DNA from: Vanilla planifolia
Lineage: Eukaryota > Streptophyta > Magnoliopsida > Asparagales > Orchidaceae
Direction of reading: 5' to 3'
NCBI GenBank assembly: GCA_023846275.1
Contig: CM043874.1
Coordinates: 28,927,630 to 28,991,629, forward strand
Length of the DNA stretch: 64,000 nucleotides
The translations under genes were made by a program, and so were the position numbers. Numbering within the stretch: position 1 is the first letter of the stretch; each line of letters begins with the position of its first letter. The notes beneath the pieces are model-generated. The model saw only the letters and a program-made list of their open reading frames with translations, ran no database searches and was not told where the DNA came from. Below, one piece after another: positions 14,470 through 27,580 of this stretch.

Positions 14470-17400
14470 TTTGGCCTCTTGGTTTGATGGGTTCTAAAAG
14501 AGCTAATTGCATATGTAATTAATTATATAATGAGCTAATGTAATATTTATCCGTGGTATTATGTACTTTTTATGTTCTGCTAATCAAAATATTGCAGGCT
14601 CGTATATAATCCTTTGTTGCTAATCTGACTTGGACATTAGAGAACTTCATACATGTATCGGGTTTGATTGCCATGTGCTGTGCTTAAAACAAGCTCCTAA
14701 GACCAAATTTTCATCCAATTTCACCAAAATTGGTTTATTTTTTGTTTAAGTGTTTTTGCATGGCAGGAAAGTTTGGACAGTCTTTCAGCTATTTGGAAGG
14801 CATGTATACTTTTTGAGATGTGGTTTTGTATATTGTCTGAATAGATGAAAATTATTGTATTTTTTTATTTTATTTTAAATGAGTTATAGTTTTGTCGCAA
14901 TGGCACTTCGGTAGAGTAAGTCTTGCAGCTTTACTTTATATATATATTTTTGTTCTTATAACTGCTTTTTGTTTTTGTCGTAGCTATTCAAACTGATGTG
15001 CTATTATAACTATTGGAGATGGGCAAGACGTCTTCTAAGATACCCAGGTTTCTTAGATACAACTTCATTTAAATATAGCTTCTTTACCTGCATCTCACAA
15101 CATAGAAGGTACTCGTTGAAATTGGTAATCTATTCTTTCATTCTTAGTATCTTGTAACGAGAATTATTGAAGTCGCAGCTCAAACAAAGAGTGTCAAAAC
15201 TCCAAAGCCCTTGAAACATCAAATTGCTCAATTTCATGTGCATCAATTTGATCATGTGAAGAGAAAATAAACTTGATTAATAATTGTTATCATCTATATA
15301 CTTATTTGGTTGTTGAAAATTGATTCCAATTCTTATTTTCCAATCAAGGTAAACCTTTCGGTTTAGTACCTCATAACAAATATTATTGTCAATGTGAACT
15401 CCATGCGTCCTTGCTTATTAAGTCTGAATGATATAACTATTGCTCTTAGCTTTCTCTATGATTTCATTATTTAAATTGCATAAACCAAGCATTTTATGAA
15501 TGAAATGGTAATCCAAGTTCATGACAAGTGTATCCAAAGCTCTCTTGGTAGTCTTTGAAATATTATGGGCTATTTTGTTGGTGAAATGCTGCATAAAAGA
15601 GATTGAAGTTTACAACTCGTTAAAGCTTTTCAAACAACTTACAAGTGAGGATGCATGAACCATTTAGATAAAAATTTTATAAATATATATATATATATTT
15701 AAATTATATTTTTCTAAGAAAATTATATTTTTTTTACTCTGCTTCGTTCACTATTCTGAAATTTCTTTGTTTATAAATTTTCATAAAATGTGATTTATAA
15801 ACAAAAAGTATTAAATTCCTTTAAAATTTTGTTAAGACAAAATCTAATGAGAGAATTTTATAGAAGTCAAAACAAAGTCTTTCAATATTTTTAACTACGT
15901 TTATTTGATGTGGCAGTGTGCTATAGAATCTTTTTTTTAGTTGATTTATAAAATTAAAAGCTTAAAACATTAGTTTCAAAACTTTTCATTTAACAATCAT
16001 TGGTGTATGATTGTGATTTAATGCAACTTTTATCATTCAATAATTAAATAATAGTAAAGTAAGCAATTAGAGATAATTACATGAACTTAAAATGGAAAAC
16101 TAAATTACAAAAAGAGAAATAATAAAGAATGTAGAAAAATAAAATTAAATAAAACAAAATTTAATGAAAGAACTAAAAATCAAATAGGTAAATTAGATTT
16201 GAAATGAAAATTGTGAAAATTAAAATGCAAGAATTAAATAACATAAAAATGAAATAATGTAATAGAATTGCATTAATTATTAATTATATGGTTAATGACA
16301 ACCTCTTCTATGATTCTTCAAAGCTTTCTTTCCATGTAATTACAATTTATTTTAGAAATCATTTGATAAACTATTTTGAGTTTGAGTCATAACTTATATG
16401 AACCCAAGTAAAGTTTTAGTGAATATAAGGGTTTAGAAAGTGCTGGAGGAGAGGTGAAATCAACAGCAAATAGCACGAGTAAGGGAAAGCGATCTCTAAA
16501 GGGGAAAGAAGAAAAATAAATTAGATTGGAGTTGGTTTCTTTGAAAATTTTAAAATAAATGACAAATTAGGTTAATTCATATTTTAGAAAGGGTTTATAA
16601 CTTTAAATTCAAACCATATTATATTATTTATTTTTAAAATCTATTTTAATTGGTTTTTGATAGGATACAATAACTATAGTTACCTTTTTTGTGTTTCTTA
16701 TAATCTAATCGAATAGTTTGATCTACAATATCTGAAGATCCAATTGAGCTAGAAAGTCTTTGGTTGAAGATGAAAGACAAGTTGAATAGTTTGGTCAATT
16801 AATTGGGCAACCTGATAGTATATTAGATGATTCGATATGTCAATCAGATGATTTTACTAGTTAATGATCTAGTTGTCTAAGTCATTAACTAGAGAGTTTA
16901 ATTTGAATAGATTGAATAGTCATTAATTAATAATGATTGTTCCAATTAGTTCAATGTAAGGATCCACCTGCCAGTCAAACTATTTGATCTTTAAGGGAAA
17001 AATTTGGAAAGGACATAAAATTTAAAAGTGAAGTTTGGGGACTTAATTAAAGCAAAATGTTTGGTAACTTGAAATGAAAAATATTACTTGGAAACCTTTT
17101 AACCTTGTAATGTGATCCTTGTGTTGATTGTTAGGTTCATTCGACACAACAAGGAAGGTGGGGTGAATTAGATGTGTAAGTTGTTCTTTTGAAACATGTT
17201 GCAAAACTACTTAAGGCTTCAATAATTCAAATGTAAAAGCATAAAAGAGATAAAAGATGATGCCAAGATTTTTAAGTGGTTTGGCTCTAACCCAATGACC
17301 TTACATCTAATGCTTTAATTTCCTCATTCATTGCAACCAAGTGGAGAAACCTATTTATTACACTTTAAGATTTTTATGGATCAACTACAATGAAATTCTT

Positions 17401-19480
17401 AAAGTTTCCAATTTTCAATTACAACCAAACTCTTCATACTTTATGTCTTAGGGATATACATCTTCCCTTTACATTATTAATGACTAATAAATAAACCTTA
17501 TAATAAGTTACACAAGCTTATAACTAATAAAAAATAGGATCCAATTATAATTAGATAAATACATAAATATAGCTCACTAAAATATTAAGAGTGTTACAAC
17601 AAATAACTAAGAACTTGTGAGAAAAAAATGTAGAAAATATACAAATAACTTAATGAGGAAAAACAAAGTGTTGAATGTTTTGTAAGCTCCTTGCATACAC
17701 TTGAATGTTTCCAAAATGATTTGGACTTGTAGCTCACATAATCTCTTTTATAGATAGAGAATATGCAACATGAGTGCTCTCTAAAGGTCTAAGAATGTCT
17801 TGGCAATATCAACAATCTATTCTCTTTATTTAGAGATCTATTTATAAGAAAAAGATCCCAAAAGTCCCTTAAAATACCTCCAATGACTCTCCTAAAGTGA
17901 TATTAAGATTTTTTATTTTTTTTCGTCAAATTAGTTTTTATATGAAACTTGTGAGATAAACATGCACCCACAACAAAGCAGGTGATCACCAAGTCTGCAT
18001 ATCTTAGACATAGCCTATAGAATATGCTAAGTAGATATATTAGATTATTACAATAAGTACTTAAAAAATTTGTTATCATCAAAATTAGATGCATTATATT
18101 TACAATTGAGATAGTTGAAACTAATTCAATGATTTACTTTTTTATGATACCTTGAAATTGTTATATCTTAAGTGCTTAATTATTTGTTATAATCTTTAGT
18201 TATTTTTAAGCATCTTAATAGCAATATGTTTTTTTGCTATCACTAATATTAAAAGGATGAAACATGGATATGCCCATTCCCATAATTTATTTATGTTTGT
18301 AATATGATTATACGTTTGTAATTGCATTCCACTTGTGCTCTCAACACAAAATGTAAATGTCAAAAACATTGGCTAATGTGCAATGTAAAAGAGCTTATAT
18401 GTGAAAAGATGTGAAATAGGTTTCCTTTTTGAATCACACCCCTCATTCAATCTTTGATATGATAAATGGTAGGGATTGCCATCAATGATATGATAGATGG
18501 TAGCGATTGCTATTAATAATGTGGTTGATGATGTAGCACATCAAGTAGATCTAGTGAAACTTAGAATACAAGAGGTCTAATAACAAAATAAGTTATGGAC
18601 TAGATAAAACAAGGCCCAAAAAGGGTAAGAATAAGAGTATTATTGAGCTTTTAGTGTTATTAGGTTACGTTGGATTGCAATAGTTTGTTTATAAGTCCCA
18701 ATTGCATTTCTTATTAGTCTATGCATGTCTATTTGCTTTCATACGTTTTTATTATTATTTTATTATTTTTTTAGAGAGGGACATTTTAGCATTTTTATTT
18801 TCTATAAGAATTATTGTCTTATAGTTTATATAAATGCTTATCATAAATATGAGATTTTGTTAGGTTGTCATTCTAAACTTAAATAATTTTGTGAGGTGTA
18901 TGTATACATAGGAGATCCTCTCCACAAAGAACTAAAATGGTCATCATCCCATCTATTTCATTACTATCATCCTCCTCTTTGACTATTAACAACAGTTATA
19001 ACTTGCTTGGCTGTTCTTAAATATATTTTGACAATACATCTATATATATTAAAGTATGAGGTCACATTAAAGTCATAAAAAATCTTGAGAACACAAACTC
19101 AAAATCTAGTGAGACTAACAAAGAAATCATTCAATCCATATTCTCATTAAGAAAATAAAACAAATTGAATAATAACAACACATTAACATACCTTTTAAGT
19201 TATCTCTATCTAACAAAACTCATACAAGTATTCTTATATAGCACTAGATATATATAAAATTCAAGTACAAAGCATCCCAAGTAATTTCCTTACAGAGCTC
19301 AACCTTATATCACTCATTCTTAAGATTTCATGCTACATGTCACTAGGTACACCTAGCTCTATACATGTCTTGATTGATAATACAAGAAGCTAATGAACAT
19401 AAAATTACTCAATAAACAAATTGATAACTTGTGACATTCATGTTCCCCACAAACTCTAATTATTTTCTAATTAAATTATT
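14470..19480. other. Gene-free AT-rich region downstream of the Ca2+-ATPase
   Basis: The first few hundred bases should hold the Ca2+-ATPase 3' UTR; no single poly(A) signal is decisive. The rest is A/T-rich, with stop codons in all frames and no recognisable coding domain. Around 16,740-16,990 there are repeated 'tgat' phrases resembling those near 38.7, 40.6 and 52.4 kb, so part is probably decayed dispersed repeat. Confidence 0.6.
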
Positions 19481-19493
19481 CTTTGATATCATA
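19481..19493 (-). other. Primer-binding-site-like relic beside LTR
   Basis: Read on the minus strand, tgatatcaaag is a transition-decayed match to the initiator-Met primer site tggtatcagag of the intact element. It lies directly next to an LTR-like start at 19,496. Transitions and proximity support it, but the match is short. Confidence 0.4.
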
Positions 19494-19495
19494 AA

Positions 19496-21729
19496 TGTAA
19501 CAACCCTTATTTTCATCACATATTCAATTCAATTTTTTTTTTCAATTTTAGAATTCAAATAGACAAAGCATCACTTAGATTTTATCTATTTTTTAATTTA
19601 CAAATACATAAATATAACAAGAATATCTATAATCACATAATTTATATTAATAGTCATAAATTATAAATAAGCATCATAACAATCATATTTCATAGTTTCA
19701 TTGTTTTCTTAACTATTACAATCTATTCTCACATATAGATGTAGTATTAAATAAACCATATGATTAACAAGTCATTGAATATTACTCTTATAATATAAAC
19801 TTTTATAGATTCAATTCTTTCTTATAGATTATTCTTATAGATATCATCTCTTTTTAAAGATTTTAATACACCTGAAATATTATTATCAAAGAAAAGCTAA
19901 GTCAACCATCACTTACTTAGTAGGTTATCTCTAATAATAATTAAATATATAGAATAAGTAATAACTTAAGATAATCTCATGTAAGGTCTAATCGTAAGTA
20001 TCAATCATAACATATAAGCATGAAGAGTCTCATTCAAATTAAAAATATAAAAATAAATATGATATATTATAAAATGATAAGTATGTTATAAACTCTAAAA
20101 GAATAAGACACATATAGCTTCTTATAATAATTTTTTAATCTTTTTCTTAATATGGTCTTATTTATTAACCTATATTTTTACTTAATAAGTAAACCTTTCA
20201 ATGGCCACTATAGCTACTCTTTTTCTCTCTTAGGGTAGTCAGAAAGTATCTTCTTTTCAATTTACTTATTATAAAAATCTCATATCATATTTTTATACAT
20301 AATCATTATTAGTGTTTTCATATTTTCAAAGTCTATATCTTTGTGAAAAATCTCACTACTACAACCCACTAGCTACTAGCCACCTTATGATGATAATGTC
20401 AACCATATAACATACTAGCCATTAGTCAATTCATAATAACAATATCTTAATTTTGTGGCACAATGACCATAGCTACCTCACGATAATAATATCTTAATTT
20501 TGTAACACATTGGCTATTAGCTACAAAGAATAATATATTTTAATCTTAGAAAATTTATTGATCATTAATGTTATTTTATTAATATTTAACTATCATTCTT
20601 TTAATTTATTTTTACTTGTAAAATCTTCATTTTTCATAGTATTTAACTAGATGTATGTTCTTGTATCAATTTATCTAATGTTATGCTGACATAGTTAATC
20701 ATATCAAATATTTTCACATACTAATTTATCAAAATTTAAAAAATATATCTCTAGTTACAAGTACAAATTTTTATATAATTATATATAATAGTGCTACATC
20801 AATACATCAATATCACTTGCTTTGTACATGATTCCCATGTAAGGTCATAATTTTAACAATCAACAATACATTAAGTATACGCATATAATATTATGTTAGA
20901 GGGCCTACCTAACAATTTTTCTCATTGTTTGAAGTTAATCTGTAGCTGTTTAACTTCTCTTATTTGTCAATTTTAGTTTGTGATTGTAATTTTCTTAACT
21001 CAATTTATAAATTTTTATACAAATTAAGAATTTTTAAATTGTAAATATAGAATTAAATAACTTAGTTCTTAAATCATTAAAATAGTATATTTTTCCTCTC
21101 TTCTTTTTTGATTTTTTTTCTTTTCCCAAAATACTAACTTTTCTTGCCAATAGTGGTTTTTCTCCAAATCTTTTAAACAATAACATAAAACTCTAACTGA
21201 GATCTCTATGTGATGATTTTTTGCATAGAATTTCATGAATTCTAACTTAAATATCATAAAAATTAAAAGGTTTTTGGGTTTCAACTTTTAACTTAAATGA
21301 GATCCCTGATAGTACAAATTGGCCTTAAGTCTTTAATTCCCTCAAAAAATGATGACAATCTACATCCTCACTATCTATGAAATAACTCGCAACATTCCAA
21401 TCGGTGAACCCAAAAATCCTCTCCTAGGGCATATGTATGCATCAAGCATGAGTGTGGAGGAGAGATTATTTTGGGAAAAATAAAATTAGCCATATTTATT
21501 TAATTAAATTAATAATATTTTATTATTTATTCTTATCGATTCCAAAAATTTGTAGTAATTTAAAATGAATACTGATATAGTTAAAGCAAATATCATTTGA
21601 CTCATATCGACAAGCTTTGTCCAATTATATATTTATTTTTTAGATTTTGAAATACTTTATTTTATATGATTTGGCATGTCTTACAAGACATTTCAATTCA
21701 TACCTGATTTAACTAGTAAAGATGTTACA
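19496..21729 (-). mobile_element. Decayed Ty3-type LTR (about 2.2 kb)
   Basis: The block starts tgtaacaaccc and ends gatgttaca, giving TG...CA limits, and is followed on the right by a polypurine-tract-like sequence and then decayed pol. Its length matches the 2.06-2.08 kb LTRs of the intact element. Around 20,380-20,521 it has three diverged copies of a unit of about 47 bp, resembling the tandem unit in the intact LTRs in position and type. The sequence is extremely AT-rich. No matching second LTR was identified with confidence. Confidence 0.5.
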
Positions 21730-22710
21730 AATTCTCCCCATTTTATAAGAATTTCATCCTTAAAATTTGAAATAACTTAGTATATTTCTTTCTCATCTCA
21801 TGCTCAAGATTGTAACTTCATATTTTGATTGATTTTGTTGTCGTACTTTAACAATAAGAATTACTTTCTTTTTTAATTACTTGATCTCATTGGCTAAGAT
21901 TCTTATAGGTAGCTTTTCTTCATAACTAAGATTTGTTTGCACTTTTTATAATGTTTGGATCATATTATACTGTATAAGATATATTAGTAATGCATTTTCT
22001 TAGAGCTAAAATGTAAAATATTTTATGTATGCTAGCTAATGTTGGAGGTAATGCCACTCAGTATGTAACATCTCCAACTCTTTCTAGTATTTGGAAAAGT
22101 CTAATGTACCTTGGTTTTAATTTTTCACCTTTACCAAATTAAGTTACACCCTCCATTGGACTTATTTTTAAGAAAGCATGTCCTTTTACTTGGAACTCTA
22201 CCTTTTCATGATTTATATCATAATACTTCTTTTGATGATCTTATAATTTTTATATTCTTTCTTGAATCATTTGAATTTTTTAAGTTATTTCATTTATCAG
22301 TTTTGGCTCAAATGAGTTTTGTCACTTGCTTCATACCAACATAATGGTGACTGACATTTCTTATCATATCATGTCTTATATAATATCATTATTATGTTCG
22401 ATTGATAACAATTATTATAAGTCATTCAATTAATATTAGATGAATATCTTAGTTTTTATTAAAATCTAATATACTTAGCTTCAACATATCCTCCAAAGTT
22501 TTTATAGTTTTTTTAGTTTGTTCATCTATTGCTAAATCTTAATCGAGTGCCAAATGCTTCATGCATATTTTTTTTAGAAATATGAGGTGAATCTAGAATT
22601 TTAATTAGATATAATTACCTATGATGCTTTATGCAATCTCAATATTTGATTAACATAAATTTATGCTAGCCTTTTAACTAAATAAGATGGAAAAAATAAG
22701 TTGCTTAGAT
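21730..22710 (-). mobile_element. Ty3 relic, 3' part: polypurine tract, pol C-terminus and integrase core
   Basis: This aligns by eye and in order with 43,182 to about 44,160 of the intact element. A CT-rich tract and 'aagaatttcatcctta' match the intact junction 'aagaaatttcgtcccgaa'; 22,060-22,340 matches the post-integrase segment; and 22,500-22,680 matches the integrase DD35E segment. Almost all differences are C-to-T or G-to-A, with many stops. It is non-coding now. Confidence 0.75.
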
Positions 22711-23280
22711 TGTATAATATGATATGAGTAATTATACTATACAATGAGAAGATAGAAATATGAATAAAGTATGGACCATATAAATATAAAATATGAATCA
22801 AATTAATATGATTAGTTGATGAATAAATTTAGTATAGATCATTTATCCAACCTCTTTTATGACCTATTGACTATCATAAATCATACTTATATAATAGGGA
22901 GATCAAACATATACAATCAACGTAATGCAATGGTCCAACCTTGGTAAAGCCATGACCATAAAGTATGATAAGGACACTCACATTGTATGACATGAAGGTA
23001 GCATTACAAATGTGAATAGTTTGTTAATGTATGTTATGAAAGAGCTTTTGAAAGTATTTTTTTAAATAAAAATTGATTTTTTATTAATAAGATTTAATTT
23101 GAGTTGTATAAAATATGAGAATTAACAAAAGTAAAGAAAAACTAAATAATTATGATATAAGTGGATTATTATATTTCTTTAGCTACAACTATGGCATGTA
23201 TGGGAATGTGATCATTTGAATGAGACATCATTAATTATATATATTTTGATTTTATTATAATACTCTGTTACCCTTAATGT

Positions 23281-23360
<80 letters not shown>

Positions 23361-24367
23361 ATATATTATATATATGTGTAAATGTTATAAATAAAAACAT
23401 ATGATAAAAAAAAGAAAAAAGGAGTAAGAAGAAAAAAAATAAAAAAGAAAGATGGTGGCTAGCTTAGTGATCTAATAGATCATAAGAAAAAGATATTCTT
23501 TGATCTTATCTTACAAAAACCTAATAGATAAGTTATACAATGATTTACTTCACCATTTACTATTGTGGTACTTAGAGATGGGGCTTGACATGTCAAAAGT
23601 AATGGCTACGTGACGATATTATATTTTACTCTTTTGTGTCATGGGTACTCAGAGATGGGGTTTCAAAATATTAGAGTTCTCATTTTTTTATTAGTATAAT
23701 ATGTTAATAAGTGTAATAGTTACATGATTGTTTGCATCTTCAATGCTATAGGTATTTAGAGGTGGGGCCTATGGGCATTTATAGTTATTTATGTTATGTT
23801 GCTATTTTTATTGAGATGTTTGATATTATTATGATTTTTATGTTACAATCACTCATTTTTTAGCTTGTGTCATCATTTTTATACTATGAACTCTATTTAA
23901 CTTAATAAACTTATATTATGGATCTAATTCAATAAGTTGTATTTTTTATGCTAGATAGGACATAAAATTTATCCCTCCAACTTTCCTTATTGCAATGACT
24001 TAACACATCCAAGAATTTAATTCAAACCTATTCTTAGAGGTGATAAGAATAAATTAAAAAATTATAAATTAATTCTCATCCATTTAAAAATTATATTTAT
24101 ATCCTTTTCTTTGAATATTCATAAGTAATTATCCAGATTTCCAAAAAAATGTAAACTCCACCTTTTAAAAATTTCTATCCAATGGTATTCTTAAATAATA
24201 TTTTTGAATGTGATGAAAACTATAGCATGAATTTAATTTTATTTTAACATATAAATACGTAATTTCAACAAATTACTTTATTTTCTTAAAATACACAAAT
24301 ACAATTGCATTGGTTTAATTTAATGGTTTACAACATTTTAAATATAATAAAATTATAGGTTGTTATA
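22711..24367 (+). mobile_element. Probable solo LTR inserted into the Ty3 relic
   Basis: About 1.65 kb separates two parts of integrase that lie about 0.15 kb apart in the intact element. The right edge reads ggttgttata, like the end of a related LTR in plus orientation. It contains three copies of a phrase like 'ggtacttagagatgggg' (about 23,571, 23,644 and 23,752) and a long (TA)n. The left edge is approximate and a target duplication is not clear, so solo-LTR status is inferred. Confidence 0.45.
23284..23359. repeat. (TA)n microsatellite
   Basis: About 38 uninterrupted TA units, within the LTR-like insertion. Confidence 0.97.
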
Positions 24368-25871
24368 GTCATAATAAGTCACTAGGCTTTAGTTGCTCAC
24401 TATTAACTTATTAACAAATTAAATACTTCCTAATTTAATCTACAACTTCTCTTTTAATTTAGGTAATAATATAAATCCATTCAATTCTTGGTATGTTTTA
24501 TTTTTTAAGGATAGATAACACACTTAAAATTATAAGCTTTTGAGAATAATTATCATAATTATTGGTGTGTAGGAATACACATATGACCTCAACATTTTAA
24601 CACATCATTTTTATTTAGGCTGAAATCATATACCCATCCATCTTTGAATCAATGAATCTATTTTTGGAATTCTTCATTTTAGAGCCAATCTTTTTTAATA
24701 AATTTAAGCTAATTGTTCATGTAGAGAACTAGCATAACTATTCTACATTTCTTCATATTGCTCTTTTCAACTATAATTTAACAATTTCAAAAGAAATTTG
24801 ATTTTGTTCAAGCTTATTTCACAATAAAATAAACATTAACATTTTGGCTTAAGGCATCAATAACAACATTGATTTTTCATGAATGCTAATTAATAATTAG
24901 ATTATAGTATTTAATAAATTTTAGTCATCTCCTTTCCTTAAAATTTAATTCTTTTTACTAAAAAGATATTTTAAACTCTAATGATCTATAAAGACTTCAT
25001 ATTTTTCTCTATATAAATGACATTTCTAAATTTTAAGGTGAAGACTATAGTAGCTATCTCTAAATTATGCACTAGATAGTTTCTTTTATAGGCTTTAACT
25101 CATGTCAAATTGCATTATTAACACACAATCTAGTCCCTAGAGAGAAGCATCTCAAACATTTAGTATCCTTATGATCCTTTTATTAAAACAAGGACAAGAG
25201 TTATTGTCAACCTCTTTTTCAATTTCAAGAGACTATATTCATTGTCAAAATTCCACTCAAATATCATTATTTTTTATCAATTATTTAACAACAATGTTAT
25301 CTAAGAACCTTTAAACTTTTTTATAATATCTAGTTAAATTTAGAAAACTTTGAATTTCAAAAATAATAATGAGTCTAAGCCAATCTATAATATACTAATC
25401 TTTTGAATATCTATTAAAACTACTTCTACAATTATCATGTCTCAAAAATAATGCTTAAGATAGCCAAAATTTACATTTAAACACTTTAGTATAAAAATTA
25501 ATGCTCTCATAGTATTTATAAAAAAATATACAAATTACATGTTCTTTAAGAGACTTTAAAAGCATAAGTATATCATTAATAAACATGATCATAAATTGAT
25601 CTAAATACTTTATAAAAATTTTATTTATTAAATTCATAAAAGTTAGAGATGCATTACTACCGTCAAAAGGTACCACCATGAGCTCATAATATCTACAATG
25701 AGTTCTAAAAGCAATTTTACTAATATCCTCTTCTTTTATCTCTTTCTAATGATATCCTAATCTTAGATTTATTTTAGAGAATATTGTAATGCCTTAAAAT
25801 TGATAAAACAATTCATCTATCCTTGATAGAATAATTATTTTTTATAGTAATTTTATTAAATTCTTTGTAGG

Positions 25872-25954
<83 letters not shown>

Positions 25955-27580
25955 CTACCATGTTTTTTCTTTACAAACAAAAAGACATGCCCAAGGAGAC
26001 ACATTATGGCAAATAAATCTCGTATCTAATGGCTCTTATCTTTTCACTTTCACTTCTACCAAGTTTATAAGTGTCATTTTATAAGAAGCCTTTGATATAA
26101 GCTTAGCTCTTAGTATCAACTAAATTACTCTATTAGGAGGCAAGTTAAGAAACTCCACTATCATTAGTAGAGGATATCTATTTTTTATTTTGATTCTTTA
26201 ATGTTTTTTTGTAATCTATACACTTACATAGTTTGTTATTTTTCTTGTTTATAAGCAAAATACATACTTCATAGGGAGACTCACTAAGATAGTAAAGTCT
26301 TAATCTAATTTCTCTTATATTTATAGTTTTTCTTATAAAAATTATATACGTATCATTTTAAAAGGAGCCTTTGATATAGGCTTAACTTTTGATAACAATT
26401 GAATTTGAAACTCAATTTCTTTATAGGAAAAGCAAAGTGAATAACTTTTCAAGAAATATATCTAGGTATTTACAAATAATAAGCATATTTTATGGCACTC
26501 TAACCTTTTGATCGTAGATACAACATATAACAAAAAGCTTTTATTACCTTTCTATAATAGTTTTCATGTCCTTGATTCATAAATAAGAGATATTCCCTTT
26601 TTCTTTCATAATAATTTATTTCTTCTCTTTCTAAAGCATTTAGTTTTACTCTCTTTTCAATATAATCAATATATACCAAATTCTTATACAACCAATTCAT
26701 GTCTTATACAATATCAAATTATGATAAAGGTAAAATGAAAATTCAACAAAAACTTCTTGCCTCTAATTGTTATATATATATATATATCCCTAAACGAATT
26801 TATTTACTTTGAATTCACTCTCATTGATTAATTTTACTAATAATGGGTATTCATTTGTTTTAAATCAAAAGATAATGCATCAAGCACACGATGGTGTATG
26901 AATGAATGGGAGATTCTACAATCAAGTAAAATAATAAATAGTAATTGTTAAAAAGTATAGTACTTGTAATCATGTTTGTTACATGAGAAGTATCATATGG
27001 TGTAACAAAATAGACTTTGGGTTAGTTGCCTCTACTTTAACATTGGCCTTCTCTCGTACTATTTAAAATTATAATAAGTGCACCACCTCTATCTTTGTTA
27101 GACATCCTCTACTAGTGCCATGATCAAAACTCTAAGGTGTGATAATTACCTTTGTTCCTATCTAAGGATAAGCTTTAATTAGATGACCCAATTACTTAAA
27201 ACTAAAACATCTCATTTGTCTTTTATGTTTGAATTAACAAGTTCCTAATGAAATATTTCACACTCTTGACATTGACATGCCATGCTATTGGATTCCATAT
27301 TAAATATATTACTTATTGAATTGGAATCTTGCTTATAATGCACAAAATTTTTTAAATTATTTATCACTATTTCCTCTTTGAAAACTTTTCTTAAAAGAGG
27401 TTGAGCATTTAGCTATTATAAATTCCTCTTTTCTTAGCTTCTTTTTTTTTGTTACAACTCCTACTCAATTATTCTTACATGCTCAATTAACTCATCACAA
27501 TCAGTTGTTCTAAATGAACTTGAAATAAACCTGATGAATGCTGTCAACCTCTGGTGAAATATAAAGTATTATTATTTATG
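24368..27580 (-). mobile_element. Ty3 relic, 5' part: integrase zinc region, RNase H, RT, protease and gag
   Basis: This continues the alignment with about 44,310-47,160 of the intact element. The integrase zinc-finger region falls at 24,380-24,560, RNase H at 24,846-25,270, and RT at 25,270-26,480. RT keeps YLDQFMIMFINDIL in place of the active-site [14 protein letters not shown], plus KEFNKITIKN. A protease-to-RT linker with MNWLYKN and KRV is at 26,500-26,700, the gag zinc-knuckle region at 27,180-27,285, and gag at 27,440-27,560. Stops, frameshifts, a 280-bp duplication and a (TG)n inside RT make it a dead copy. Confidence 0.8.
25881..25951. repeat. (TG)n microsatellite inside an RT relic
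   Basis: About 35 TG units. On the minus strand it separates the decayed RT motif FVKKKHGSL from YKEFNKITIKN, which are only a few residues apart in the intact RT. Confidence 0.97.

Noticed and set aside
23212..23400. 62-codon frame with a long Tyr-Ile repeat
   Set aside because: It is the translation of a (TA)n microsatellite.
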